DNA of 64,000 bases from Sacculina carcini (Eukaryota; Arthropoda; Thecostraca; Sacculinidae): positions 720,001-784,000 of the forward strand of contig OU696582.1 of the NCBI GenBank assembly GCA_916048095.2. The letters are read 5' to 3'. This document shows, piece by piece, positions 1-12,283 of the stretch. How positions within the stretch are numbered: position 1 is the stretch's first letter; every line of letters begins with the position of its first letter. A model generated the notes under the pieces. The model worked only from the letters and a program-made list of their open reading frames with translations, made no database searches and was not told the origin of the DNA. The position numbers were made by a program, and so were the translations under genes.

Positions 1-21
1 CCCTCACGCCATAATTGATTG

Positions 22-341
22 CTGAAGGTTAAAGGTTAAAGGCTGCTCAAGTGACAGCTGCTACACGGGAAGAAGTCGAAGCTTATGAACACACACAGGT
101 GTATCCCGTGCAGCTCGCTGTCACCACAGAACCGACCCTCTCCACGCTATGACGTCACAAGGACGGAAGACGTATTTGAGAGAACCACCTCCCCAGAATG
201 CATGACACAACACATGACTGATATCTGGTACCATCATTTACTGCTGGATGGACAGGGACTGTTGAATTATAGAATTCATCCAATTAAATTCTCCTCCGCC
301 GGGGTTTCGAACCACGGACCTCCCGCTTGTGAGGCGAATGA
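22..341 (-). repeat. tRNA-derived SINE, copy 1 (head truncated)
   Basis: Minus-strand copy of a SINE found six times in the window. The body (AACACACAGGTGT..., TGACTGATATCTGGTACC) and a tail of repeated GGTTAAA units at 26-42 are clear. The tRNA-like head stops after the anticodon arm and lacks the box-A half present in the copies at 19434, 22435 and 61762. It is therefore an old or 5'-truncated insertion. Open frames across it are not genes. Confidence 0.85.
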
Positions 342-414
342 AATGAATAAATGCACTTTTAACGCTAGTGAATACGAGCTGTCTGAGTCAGTCCAACATG
401 CACTATGTGTATGT

Positions 415-420
<6 letters not shown>

Positions 421-464
<44 letters not shown>
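421..464. repeat. (TG)22 microsatellite
   Basis: Uninterrupted GT dinucleotides directly seen. It is one of more than twenty (CA)/(TG) tracts in the window, most of which generate spurious CVCVCV or HTHTHT open frames. Confidence 0.97.
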
Positions 465-465
<1 letters not shown>

Positions 466-534
466 TGATTGTCAGATGTTTCACAGAGTTGATGATAATT
501 GGCTGTATGACAGTCCACTGCAACACAGACTGCC

Positions 535-925
535 TCTCTCAACTCGTGCTCAGTGAGTGAGTCAGTCCGTGAGTTACTCGTGCTCAGTGAGTGAGTCATT
601 GTGAGTTACTCGTGCTTAGTGAGTCATTGTGAGTTACTCGTGCTCAGTGAGTCATTGTGAGTTACTCGTGCTTAGTGAGTGAGTCATTGTGAGTTACTCG
701 TGCTCAGTGAGTGAGTCAGTAAGTTACTCGTGCTTAGTGAGTCATTGTGAGTTACTCGTGCTTAGTACGTGAGTCATTGTGAGTTACTGGTGCTTAGTGA
801 GTCAGTAAGTTACTCGTGCTTAGTGAGTGAATCAGTAAGTTACTCCTGCCCAGTGAGTCAGTCAGTAAGTTACTCGTGTCCAATGAGTCAGTAAGTGTAA
901 GTTACTCGTACTTAGTAAGTGAGTC
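535..925. repeat. Minisatellite, 26-33-bp unit, about 12 copies
   Basis: Tandem array of GAGTTACTCGTGCTTAGTGA followed by GTGAGTCATTGT, with length variants. Units begin at roughly 571, 604, 632, 660, 692, 722, 748, 780, 808, 838, 868 and 899. Later copies diverge (CTCGTACTTAG), so the array decays toward its right edge. Confidence 0.9.
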
Positions 926-1015
926 ACACACTCTTGTATTGTCAACATTATCAGTTTTCTCAGCAAACACGTCGATCATATCTGTCCGTCTACTGTTGTT
1001 TTAGGCTGACTGTGT

Positions 1016-1030
1016 GTCTGTCTGTCTGTC

Positions 1031-1061
<31 letters not shown>

Positions 1062-1101
1062 CAGTGTGTGTGTGTGTGTATGTCAGTGTATGTGTGTGTA
1101 C
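1016..1101. repeat. (CTGT)n / (TG)n compound microsatellite
   Basis: Four to five CTGT units run into an interrupted TG tract. Low-complexity sequence only. Confidence 0.93.
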
Positions 1102-1314
1102 AATACACGCACACATGGTTCATATTGAGAGCAGAACGGTTAGTTGAGGATGACTCATTATGTAGTCATGCCGCTTTACTTCAGCACGAATAGTGACTGA
1201 TTTCAGTCACTCACCGTCTTATATGATGTCTCAGGCGAGAATATGTTGTATCGGGCTTGTGTGGTGGCGGTGTTTGTGTGTTTGTCTTATCAGGTTTCTA
1301 CCAGTTAACCTTTC

Positions 1315-1345
<31 letters not shown>

Positions 1346-3740
1346 GTGTTGTTCGTCTTTACCTCAGATATGTATATGTATATACGTATGTTTATGTACA
1401 TGTGAATACATTTGGTCTGGCGGGTTTTTTTTCGAAGCAAGATTGTGTGTAATCAACATTATATTGTACTTGTTTTCAGTATGTCATTCCAATATTAACG
1501 CCATAATATGGTGGGAATTTATGTCTGTTTTTTTATCTCCTGTGAAATATACACATCATTGTTTATCATTGTGTGTTTTGGATTTTTTGTTGCGATATTT
1601 ATATCGAGTGTGGGATTTGTTTGACTCAAATAATAATCTACTTGAAGAGTTGAAACCTGTGTCAAACTCGTTGTTTCCGGTTTTTGAATTTCCGCTTGTT
1701 TTCAAATGATATCCCATTCTAGTTCGATGCATAAAACCATTTCGATCCAATAACTCAAATATATTTTATTAAAGCAAGCGAATACAAGTAAGTACACCGA
1801 TAACGGAATGTCCATCTGGCTTGACGTTCAATTCTGTCGCCGTTGTTGGCTATTTAGACAAGCATTTCATGGATGTGTGCGTCTGTGTCCATCTGTTCCT
1901 CTTGATATTAGAAGCAAAGGCAGTTAGACACACACTGACAGACACACACACACACTGACAGATGAAGTAATCATCGGAGATATCAAAGCGTGGCTACTCA
2001 AACGAGATAATGGACAAACACAGACGGCCAATTACACCGAGTCGCTGGACGTACAAAACGTCACGCCATCACTGACTGTGCACAGTGTCGGATACTGCCA
2101 GGATTACAGCCGATTGCACACACTAATTGATACTTTCGCTGACCATATTGGCCTCGGGCAATGACCAACTGACTGTGTGCAATTGCACATACAAGCTCGA
2201 TTGTTGCAGAGAGATTTTCGGTCGGTTTTTGCAGTAAATATCTGTATATATGAGGAATATACGGTGAAGTATATGTTTCATGTATAATCCAACATAGAAA
2301 TTAATTCCTTGTAAACTGAATTTGTCCACTTTACTAACACACCAATTCAATTATTCAAGAAATATATATTTTTCAAGTTTTATTTTCAACTTGATTTTTT
2401 CTTGAATATATCAGCGTGGTATTGCTGCATTGCTGATGTTGGCATGTGTGTTTGTATGTGCGTGCGTGTGTGCGTGTATGTGCCCGATGAAATAGCACGT
2501 GGGCAGGTCTTATTGGCCCTGAAACATTGCTGTAATTCCCACCCCGGGCAATTGGTAATGGGTAAATAAACTGGGAAATCCAACGCTTTCCTCTCCTGCC
2601 ATCTCCACCTGGCGGTAATGGACCAATCTAGCAAGTTGCACGCGCTGGCCGCATGAATTATTAAACATTGCCAGATTGACTCGCTGTATTGTGTTGTGTT
2701 GTGCAATCAATTGTGTGTGTGTCGATGTGTGGATGTGTGCTTTACGTCTGAGTGTAGAAGCCAGGAACGAAATTTTTCACGTGAAAACTAACAAAATTGG
2801 TTAAGTATTTCAAATTGTATTGGCTTAGTCAAGTAGCATAAATAGAAATATGACTTCGCATATATATGCAAGTAGTTGTTTAACACGTTCTATCTTTGGT
2901 CTTTTTACAATATAAGTTATTCTACAAACGTATAAGACTAGTTAGACTAAGTAAGACTAGTATTTATACTAGTAATTACTAGCAAATAGAGTAGTAATTA
3001 GATTGTAATTACTAGACTTAGACTGTAATTACTAGACTTAGACTGGAATTACTGTAAAGAGTCTAACTAGTCTAACTGAATAAGACATGATGCTTCACAG
3101 CATAATGTTATGCGGTACAGTATTATGTAATGCGGCACAGTATAATGTTATGCGGTACGACATACACGAAGAAACATATGTGAATATTATACATGAGCGG
3201 ATAAATTCTGCTAAGCTGATGTGGCGGCATATATGCAGCTGGGAGGGGCAGAATTATTCGACGTGTCAGCGAAATTGAGGCCCAGAGGACGAGATCTTGG
3301 ACTTGTGTTTCATCCGACGATGATTCACGAGTCCAATTAACGGCCGTCACACGAGTTGCCTTCTAATCTCGGCTGGCTCAGCAGCGGCGGCTCACTATGA
3401 TGAGCGACGCGTGCAAATGCGCTCGCTTTTTAATCGCACGCTTGCAAGACGGCATCAGTGTTGAGATATATATGTCTCCTCTGGCAGCTGGCGCGATTGA
3501 ACATCAATTCTCAATGACTTCTATGTTCTTGCGCGGTAATTATAGCCTATTAAAACTGACTTCGATTAGCCCTGTGAGAAATGTATTCTTCATGTTTGTA
3601 TAAATAGGATCACGTGTTCAAAATACTTATACACAAAGTTAATTTTCCTTTGTGTATATGTATGTGTCGGAACAAATTACACTTCACAATGCACAACAAC
3701 TCTTATGCAAAGCCGCTGACACATACACAGTGTTAGTACC

Positions 3741-3742
<2 letters not shown>
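1102..3742. other. Intergenic, no gene recognised; small tandem repeats
   Basis: No ORF here looks coding. Short TG tracts occur at 1316-1332 and 2440-2480. A 20-bp unit (TAATTACTAGACTTAGACTG) repeats imperfectly at 2940-3075. Another ~20-bp unit built on GCGGTACAGTATAATGTTAT repeats three times at 3095-3160. Two complex, GC-balanced islands (about 2490-2700 and 3280-3560) contain ATTA/TAAT cores and CCAAT boxes. They differ from the AT-rich surroundings and could be regulatory, but nothing proves it. Confidence 0.5.
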
Positions 3743-3779
<37 letters not shown>

Positions 3780-4175
3780 TGTGTATGGTGGTTGTCCCTG
3801 TAGCAAGATTTGATTCAGCTTACTCAGCGAATTGGGCACAACATATGAGCACATCTCTGAACACACTGCAACGCACTCTGACACGCACATACACACATAC
3901 ACACACACACACACACACAAAACTGCTCTATGGTGGCTTATTGCATGAGATATGGCGACAGAGAAAATCTGCAAGAAAGAGGGTACTGTACAGCAGCTAG
4001 GGGCTGCATATTATGCTGAGTGTGTCTGTGCGTGTGTGTGTGTGTGTGTGTGTGCTTTAGAACGTCAGCCAAAGCCAAATGACTGTTTGAATGGCATTGC
4101 AGCTAAGGAGAAAGCAAGTCGTTAGTAATGTTCAAATAAAGAGACGACGACTCTACGTTTCAACGCGAGCATATT

Positions 4176-4213
<38 letters not shown>

Positions 4214-4218
4214 GTGTG
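3743..4218. repeat. Cluster of (TG)/(CA) tracts
   Basis: Four dinucleotide tracts at about 3743-3786, 3889-3919, 4031-4055 and 4171-4218 are separated by unique sequence. The opposite-strand phasing (TG, CA, TG, TG) makes local hairpins possible. No gene seen. Confidence 0.9.
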
Positions 4219-4320
4219 AGTGTGTATTTTCAGGTTTATATTCGATACGTATGCGAATGGCGGGAATAGTGTAAATCCGAAAAGCGTGCACAAACACTGT
4301 TGGATCTGTTGAAAGCTGGC

Positions 4321-4844
4321 AGAGCCATCATTGACGCCACCACACACACGCCACCACACACACTACCACACACACGACACCGCACACACGACACCACATA
4401 CACGACACCACACACACACCACACACGCTACCACACACACGACACCACATACACACACCACACATACACGCCACCACACATGACATCACACACGACACCA
4501 CATATACACCACACACACACACACCACACACACACACGACACCACACACACGACACACACACGACATCACACACACGACACACACACGACATCACACACA
4601 CGACATCACACACGACATCACACACACGACACCACACATACACGACACACACACACACGCCACATACACACACCACACACATGCCACCACACACACACAC
4701 ACACACACACATACACCATCACACACACACACACGACAACACACGCACACACACACACCACCACACACATACACACGACACCACACACACACATGCCATC
4801 ACACACACACACGACACCACACATGCCATCACACACACACACCA

Positions 4845-4926
<82 letters not shown>

Positions 4927-5126
4927 TAACACACACGCCACTACACACGACACCACACACACATGCTACCACACACACACGACACACACACACGACACAC
5001 ACACGACACACACATACGACACCACACACACCACACACACACACACGACATCACACATACGACACCACACACACCACACAAACATACACACGACACACAC
5101 ACACACACACACACACACACGACACC
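4321..5126. repeat. CA-rich satellite with CACGACA(C/T)CA variants
   Basis: About 800 bp in which pure CA runs (longest 4846-4924) alternate with ACACGACACCACAC and ACACGACATCACAC units. The plus strand is almost devoid of G except in the CGAC steps. All six reading frames are partly open because of the composition. It is an expanded compound microsatellite, not a gene. Confidence 0.95.
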
Positions 5127-5253
5127 AGTGACATCACAGAAGCCAGTGGCAGTAAGTCGCACCAGTCGTGCAGTTAGCATCAATCACACACACGACACTT
5201 CCAACATGCAAATTCCACTACAGGCGCTGACACAGTGAGAAAGAGAACACAGT

Positions 5254-5482
5254 CACTGGCGGATCTAGAGGGGGGCTGCCCCCCCCCCCCCAAATGTTTC
5301 CATCAACTCCTCATAACTAAGAGATTCACTAAAAGTGGTCAAGGAAAAATATCTTTTTGTAGAGTCTGTTGATATCAGCATTATCGCAAAGCATATATGC
5401 GCATAATGTGTTTGTAAATGTGTGTATATATCATTGAACACATTTTTCAGCACCCAAAAATTGCACTCTGGATCCGCTACTG
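5254..5482 (+). mobile_element. Non-autonomous hAT-like MITE (family A)
   Basis: The left end CACTGGCGGATCTAGAG and the right end CTCTGGATCCGCTACTG are inverted repeats with two mismatches. Flanks AACACAGT (5246-5253) and AGCACAGC (5483-5490) match at six of eight positions, consistent with a decayed 8-bp hAT duplication. The element is 229 bp and has no coding capacity. Related copies lie at 49345-49528, 50557-50790 and 63138-63315, sharing the internal block ATGTTTCCATCAACTCCT. The superfamily call rests on the end sequence and duplication length. Confidence 0.75.
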
Positions 5483-6954
5483 AGCACAGCAGTAAGAGAG
5501 AGAGAGAGGGATAGGGTGAGAGAGAGAGAGAGGGAGAGAGCGAGGCAGGCGAATTGCTGACGCATAACATTGACTGACATAAATCAGTGCTATCCAACTT
5601 ATGAAAATATAAAATGACTTATGAAAGCGTGGGAAATTAAAGTCGTCTGTTACACCAGTGCCTGTACATACACACACAAACACACACACACACACACACA
5701 TGTGTGCGAACACAAACATGTCCATAAATGCATACGTATAAAAATTTGCATAATTCGTGCAATTTGCATTCAGTGATATATTTGGCTGTTTGTGTCCATT
5801 TCGCCTCGAAATTCTAGTAATATGTTTGTTGTATATGAAAGCAGCCTTATATATAGTCCATATATATATATATTATAATGAAATACAATTTGTAATTATA
5901 TTTTTTACGAGGGAAGCTTGTGTGTGTTAACTGCTTGTAAACGCTGGCTTCTGAACACATGATGATTTTCGATCTATTTTTCTATCAGCGTCGTGAAAAC
6001 AAAATTGATATAAGTACAATAAGCTGGTGTTGTTATTACAATGTTCAGTGGGAATGTTTTATTAGAATTCTTGACGCTGATTAATAGTATTTGTACAATT
6101 AATGTTGAACGAGCTGTAGAGATTATTCTCGAATTTATATTATACTATAACTGATATATAATATAGTATAAAAACTGTATATTATAAATTTGTCCAATTA
6201 TTTACGGCTTAAACGGGCGATAAACATACACATATTTCTTTGTGTATGTATATTTTCACACAAACATAAAATGAAAAACATCAGACAGTTACAAAACACA
6301 TTTTCAGCGTGTAAAAAATTCTGTCTCAACTACTGAAATATATTTTAAAACGACCTCAAACTCATGCAATTAAGAAAAATAGCCACAATAATGATTAAGC
6401 TCATTTTTTCCGACCAAAACAAAAGTAGGTAATTACAACAAATAAATAAACACAAAAATTAATGAAAATAAAGATATGGTGAGTTAGGGACGTAAATTGA
6501 GTGAATTATACGCCATGGATATATTGTCACCATCAACATATAATTGTTATGCTCATAGATTAAACGAATTGTAAAAAATCGTAGAATTAACCATAAGTAC
6601 ATCAATTGTCACATTGTCTTGTATGGAAATTATTGTTAAAAATTATCTTTTACAGTGTATATCATGTGTGTATGTGTGTGTGTATGTGTGTGTGAGTGTG
6701 AGTGCGTATTGAGCAGTTTTTTCAGTTGGCTGGCCCGACGCCATCGGCTGACGACGATGGCAGATGGAAATTGAGCAGAAATTGGCGGCGCATTGCACAG
6801 CTAAATACAATTAAGCAGTCATTGGCAAAAGCCGGCCTTCGCTCGCTATGATAATGCAATCCAGCAGGCTCAGCAGCTCTTTTTTAACAGAGTTCATTCG
6901 AGCGCTCTATGCAGATTGGCTCCATTAATTGATTTACATACACACACACACACT

Positions 6955-6987
<33 letters not shown>

Positions 6988-8747
6988 ACACACACACACA
7001 CATTGAGTGTTGCGGTGTTACACGGATGAATGGATACTAATAGCCCAGCAGAAGCCATAAAGAAGTTATAAAAAAGTCGACGAGAATCAATTGACCCTTT
7101 AATGCGGTAAATTAAACTATTGTTACTATTTCCGGCTGGCTTTTTCACTGTTGATTTTTTCAGATGTTAATTTAAATTCCACGATATAAATTTGAAAAGT
7201 CTCTAAAAATACTGAGGGAAAATTGTGGGCTTTGGAAAATTGACGTAAATATCTTTGTAATATTGCAGAATGTTTTGTTGATGAAAGTTTAAATGACTTA
7301 TATATGCCAGCGGCGAGCAATAAAACCAAGCATAAGCCAATAATCCCGTGTAATTATGCTGTCTGCACCGCTTCCTGTTGATGCAGAGATTTTCATAATG
7401 TCTGGCTAGTATGCAGTGTATGCGTGCGTGGCTGGCTCAATGATAATACGCAGTGTTAATCCTGAGGCGTGATGAGTGTCGGTGCCAACTGTGTCATTCT
7501 CGGAGCTGGTCGTATTTTGTGTGGGCCAGGAAATTACCACGTCTTCATCCATCAACGAGCCGACATTATACCAACGTTCTATGAGCGGGCACGAACTCTA
7601 CTGTCCTATATCATCGAGTAAACAATTAAAAGCGAGCGCTTTAAAAACAGTTAAACGACGTAAAACAGTAAGTCGACGTTTTGTCGCAGCAATAATTGTA
7701 CAAGCGTGCAAACATTATATGCACGAGGAACAATTCATATCTAGAATATTATCGTTGCAACGTACAGAGCTACGAGCTAACTTTATACGAGTAAACATTA
7801 TATCTGCAGAAATTCTATTTTCATTTCAACAAATATTGCTCACAATGCTCACTTGCTCACAATGCTCACTTGCTCACGGTGCTCACAATGAAGAAGACAG
7901 TGAAAAAATTCACATGAAAGATCAATTTATAATGAGAAAAAGTAACGGGATTTTATTTGGACTATAAACCCAATTTTATACCGTTGGCGAGACAAACGTT
8001 AAGTCGCACACACATTGAAGAATCAACATTTAATGTGGGAGAGCATTAAACCACGGCGACATTATGGGTAGTAAAGAAGATTTAATAGAAAATAAATTTA
8101 ATCAGTCGTGTAACTATCTAGAGGTTATAACCGTTGCTCTCAACTTTTTCCATTCAACTCGATGGAAGACCAAATCGACAGTAAAATATTCGTCCACAAA
8201 ATTTTTATGAGAGAGATATCAATTCTGATATTTCAATGACTCAATTCGTGTAGATATATAGATAATTGTAGATATGTATAAATGTGATTGTCTTCTTCCT
8301 GGAGGCCAAGTCTGCTTCAGAACTTGCGCTTGCGTGCGTGTGATTGTTGCTCGTGTGTCACTCTAGGTGAAAACACGAACATACAGTACATTCTAGCAGA
8401 AATAATTATCAAATTTATCACCTGGTTGTTCCTCTACATCACCTGGTCGATTCAATTAGTGGTATATAGAGTGAGCGCTGCGAGATGTGCAAAAGACGTA
8501 ACATTTACAAACTGCAAAACACTCCGTGTCTTCTTGTGATAGAGTTAAATTATCCTGCTTAAGTTAATTATCATAATACTGCATGTGTATTGTAAATTAA
8601 TGGAAGAACGTGAAAAAGGAATTGCACGTTGGCTAAGTAATTTATATATGATTCGATGACCATGTGAATTTTCACCAGACATTGTAGAAAAGCGAAAATA
8701 TAAACGATTCGGCTTTACAAATCGAGTTCTAAAAAGTCAGCGAATAT
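5483..8747. other. AT-rich intergenic DNA, no gene recognised
   Basis: Contains small GA-rich (5490-5540), CA (5670-5700, 6943-7002) and TG (6666-6705) tracts. Two GC-balanced islands at about 6715-6895 and 7325-7475 contain CATTGGC and TAATTA motifs. An open frame at 7476-7967 (163 codons) has no recognisable domain and normal AT-rich composition; I do not regard it as a gene. Confidence 0.5.
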
Positions 8748-8755
8748 GTGATCAC
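8748..8755. other. Target-site duplication GTGATCAC (left copy)
   Basis: Perfect 8-bp direct repeat with 9999-10006, flanking the hAT element between them. The duplicated octamer is itself a palindrome. Confidence 0.9.
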
Positions 8756-9998
8756 TAGGGCTGTCAAAAGTTAATAAAGTTACTTTTTCACCTAAAGGTC
8801 ACTTTTTCATAAGCTACCTAAAACTGCATGAAAAAGTTGTGTACGATAATTATTAAAAAACTTATTAGGTTACCAAAAGTTACTTTTTCATCGTTAGGTT
8901 ACTTTTTTGCTTTTAAGGTTACTTTTTTATCATCAGGTTACCTTGTGTTATTTTTCTTGTTATTAGGTAAGTTTACCACGAAGTTTGGTGACTTTTTGCA
9001 GATAAGAGGCACAAAAACGGTATATATGAGGATAAAATAGGAAAAGAGATGGAATATTAGGTCTGAAGATCAAGAAATGTCAACATTTCTGCTGTTAGGA
9101 TTTAGCAATTGATATTCATCTTAATATCCGTGCTACTCGATATTTATACGTTTTTGAGTACGCAGGATAGTGTAATTCCATTTTAGGAAATGTCCACGAA
9201 CCGGAGGGTGTCGTGAGATGTTTGGAGCGTGGTATAGTACAATGTACGATGTGTGAGCTCTCTATACCAGATACTGCACTGTAGCACTTGACAGTACGTA
9301 TTTACTTGAACAGGAATTTGCACGTGATTTTCAGGGCGTGAGATAGCGCCATTATCCCACGTTTGACATATGGGAGGACGGGGGCAATCACACATGCAGT
9401 GTTTACGCTCGCACTAATATACAAACTGTAGTACGTGCTATTTGATAAAAAGTTCCATTGAAAAATATAAAGAACATTATTGCGACCATTACTAAAAATA
9501 TTTTCATTTGCAATTAGTGTATTTCGCATTTGTATGAGCTTTCCACTTGAAATTATATTTTGATGGTTATGCTCCTTTTTTCGATGTTAGCTAAATTATG
9601 TTAAGTCACTTTTGGTTGTTTGTTGTTAAAATGGTACCAGATCGGAGAGGGTGGAAAAGTAGTACCAACTCGGAAAGATGATAAAAAAGAAGGACTGGTG
9701 TATTTTCTTTCTTCAGAACTGCAAACAGAAATTGACCTTTTTTGAAGGAGGTTATTTTTAGGTTACCTTTTTATTGGTTATTAGGTTAATTTATATGTTC
9801 ACAAACAAACAACAAACAAACCGTGTATTTCATATAGCGCACTAATCAGCAAAGGCGTGATATACATGTGATAAAACGATACAAAAGTGATAATAACTAT
9901 AAAACTCAGGTTATTTTTAGGTTACTTTTTTAGGTTACTTTTTCTCGAAAATAAAGTTACTTTTTTCTGATTTTCAGGTTACTTTTTTGACAGCCCTA
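8756..9998. mobile_element. Non-autonomous hAT-type DNA transposon, 1,243 bp
   Basis: Starts TAGGGCTGTCAAAAG and ends with its inverted copy TTTTGACAGCCCTA, flanked by a perfect 8-bp duplication (GTGATCAC). Terminal inverted repeats of about 14 bp plus an 8-bp duplication are the signature of hAT transposition. No transposase ORF lies inside. Both ends are packed with GGTTACTTTTT motifs (left roughly 8779-8945, right roughly 9745-9990), all in the same orientation, which may be transposase-binding subterminal repeats. The perfect duplication suggests a fairly recent insertion. Confidence 0.88.
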
Positions 9999-10006
9999 GT
10001 GATCAC

Positions 10007-11235
10007 AGTATGAAACTCGAAAGCTTCAGAATGTTCGAGTGTATTGCACGATATCAATGTATCAACGTATTTTATGCAGCAAGAAAATGAAACTGTACAG
10101 CTATTGATTGATTTAAATTCCCTTCGACTTTTTTTGCGACACAAACAGAACGCGTCATCTTGAAGATAATCATATTATAGAAGCAGAAGCATAATGTCTC
10201 TGTTGAGCGGCCCCTGGAAAACAAACAACTCATCAACCCTCGTGCAAATACACATCACGTACCTGCCGGACTCATGTCGTTGTGCCGACAGACGCAGTCA
10301 AATGCCACTGTGCTTCACTGACAGACGTCTTCACACTGCCAGCAAGTGCCTGGTCCTCCATTCTCAACAGGCACCTCAACGTCCACGAGATACTCATCTA
10401 CCATACTCAATGATTCTACTCACTCTCTCTCACAAACACAGCTCTCGGAAAAAGACTTGTATCTGCCTGTCCAATTCTGACTACAACGTCTAGTATACCG
10501 AGTGGTGGACAGCTTCAACGCTTGTACAAGCTGAAGCCATTGAAAATACGACCGTAACCACAATTCTATCTGACCTACTCTAGCTAGCCCATTAAGTGTT
10601 GATCCTAGAACACGGACTAACACTAGAACCTAGTACAAATACTCACTAGCCTACAGTTAATATTCAAGCAATTACCATATACACTTCCAATTTCTAAAAT
10701 GCACATTATTCAAATGTTGGGCCCTGTAACGCCATATTGATATAAAAATAATATATATATTAAGCAAAACACACAAGATATCAGGGTGCATTGACACGGG
10801 CATTTGTGCTGATCATTGTATCTGCGTCACCAAAACAAACTGGATCTACTAAGCATGCCCTATGTGTGTGATCGACACGCTTCGTTTCAGCTAACTCCTG
10901 CTAACACGGGACTCCACAGTCGGGAGATTGTATAATGTTAAATGGGGGATAATGCGGCAATGTAATAAATATTTTTGACATAATATGCTTGACTTTCTGG
11001 TTAATTTACTTCACGGAATTTCCGCAGACTTAAGCCCAGTCACATCTGACCTCATGATCCACTCTCCGGATCCTCGATCTCATCAGATCACACGATCTAT
11101 ACAGATCCTTCGACCTCACACAGGTCGACGATCTCAGCAGACCTCACATAGTCGTGCTAGACCCAAAGTGCAGGCTGCGTCCGACCACTACCTCATTAGG
11201 TTTCTACCTCGTTAAGTTTTATTGTCCAATTCTTT
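10007..11235. other. Intergenic, no gene recognised
   Basis: Unique sequence of mixed composition. Open frames at 10194-10493 and 10985-11215 have no recognisable motif. The segment 11041-11160 is rich in GATC and ACCTC steps. I see no RNA gene or mobile-element end. Confidence 0.4.
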
Positions 11236-11507
11236 ATTCGAACACGGCGGATCACTCCTTTTTGCGAATTCCATAATCCAACAGCCTCTGTCCACCTAGC
11301 AGTAAATGGTACCAGATATCACTCATGTGTTATGCCATGCATTCTGGGGATGTGGTCCTCTCTAATACGTCTTACGTCCTTGTGGCGTCATAGCGTGGAG
11401 AGGGTCGGTTCTGTGGTGGCAGCGAGCTGCACGGGACACACCTGTGTGTTCATAAGCTTCGGCTTCTTCCCGTGTAGCAGCTGCCAGCTGCCAGACCTAT
11501 AACCTTC
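11236..11507 (+). repeat. tRNA-derived SINE, copy 2 (5' truncated)
   Basis: Begins inside the tRNA-like head at the B-box remnant (TTCGAACACGGCGG) and continues through the conserved body (GGTACCAGATATCACTCATG, GAGAGGGTCGGTTCTG) to the GTGTAGCAGCTGCC tail. Plus orientation. Confidence 0.85.
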
Positions 11508-12213
11508 TAATAGTCCATATTTGTCTTACATAAATTTAATATTGTCAAACGATATAATATACGTATGTATGAAATGCGCCGATTATGCCACGTATCAACC
11601 ATTACACCAACACGCCTGACATATTACAAATTATATCAAAATGTGACATTTCCAATGCCATCCCCCAGACCCGCATGTATGATTGTGTGTTTGTTTGTGT
11701 GTCGTAGTGAGAAGTGTAAAGGTCAAGACACACCTTGTACATGTGTTATTGCTTAATTAGAATGCAATTATCAAGAATGTTTATTTTTTATGAAAGAATA
11801 CCATATACTTTGCCGGGAACTCGAGTGTTAATTGTTCTGATAAATTGTATAACTCTATACCTAGCTGTCTATACACTCGGACACGCTATGTATGTTACTC
11901 TAATTCTAGACATAAGAGCCTAGAACCTAGCCAACTCCGGATCACTCAGCTACTCGACCTACTGAACTGTCAAAACAAAGCACCGACTCAATCTAACTCG
12001 GCTACCAAGCTCGTCTAACTCTTCTAGTTCTGCTAGTTCCATTTGAATACTGCCAGAAGTCAAGGCAAACATGGAGGAACAGGTACGCACGACAGGTGAA
12101 CTACACTCACTCTAATGCTCCTGCTACACTCGGCACCAAATGTCTGTATTACACACTAGAATCACATATCGACCATATGAATAATACACTGACACACACG
12201 CATACAGTCGAGT

Positions 12214-12245
<32 letters not shown>

Positions 12246-12283
12246 CAGCTATGCCCAAATGACACTAACAGCATACATCAGAG
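11508..12283. other. Intergenic with (CA)n at 12213-12244
   Basis: No gene seen. The CA tract lies about 40 bp before a hAT MITE. Confidence 0.5.

Noticed and set aside
7476-7967. 163-codon plus-strand frame
   Set aside because: No recognisable domain, no splice or conserved context, internal short direct repeats (CTCACAATG). Not enough to call a gene.
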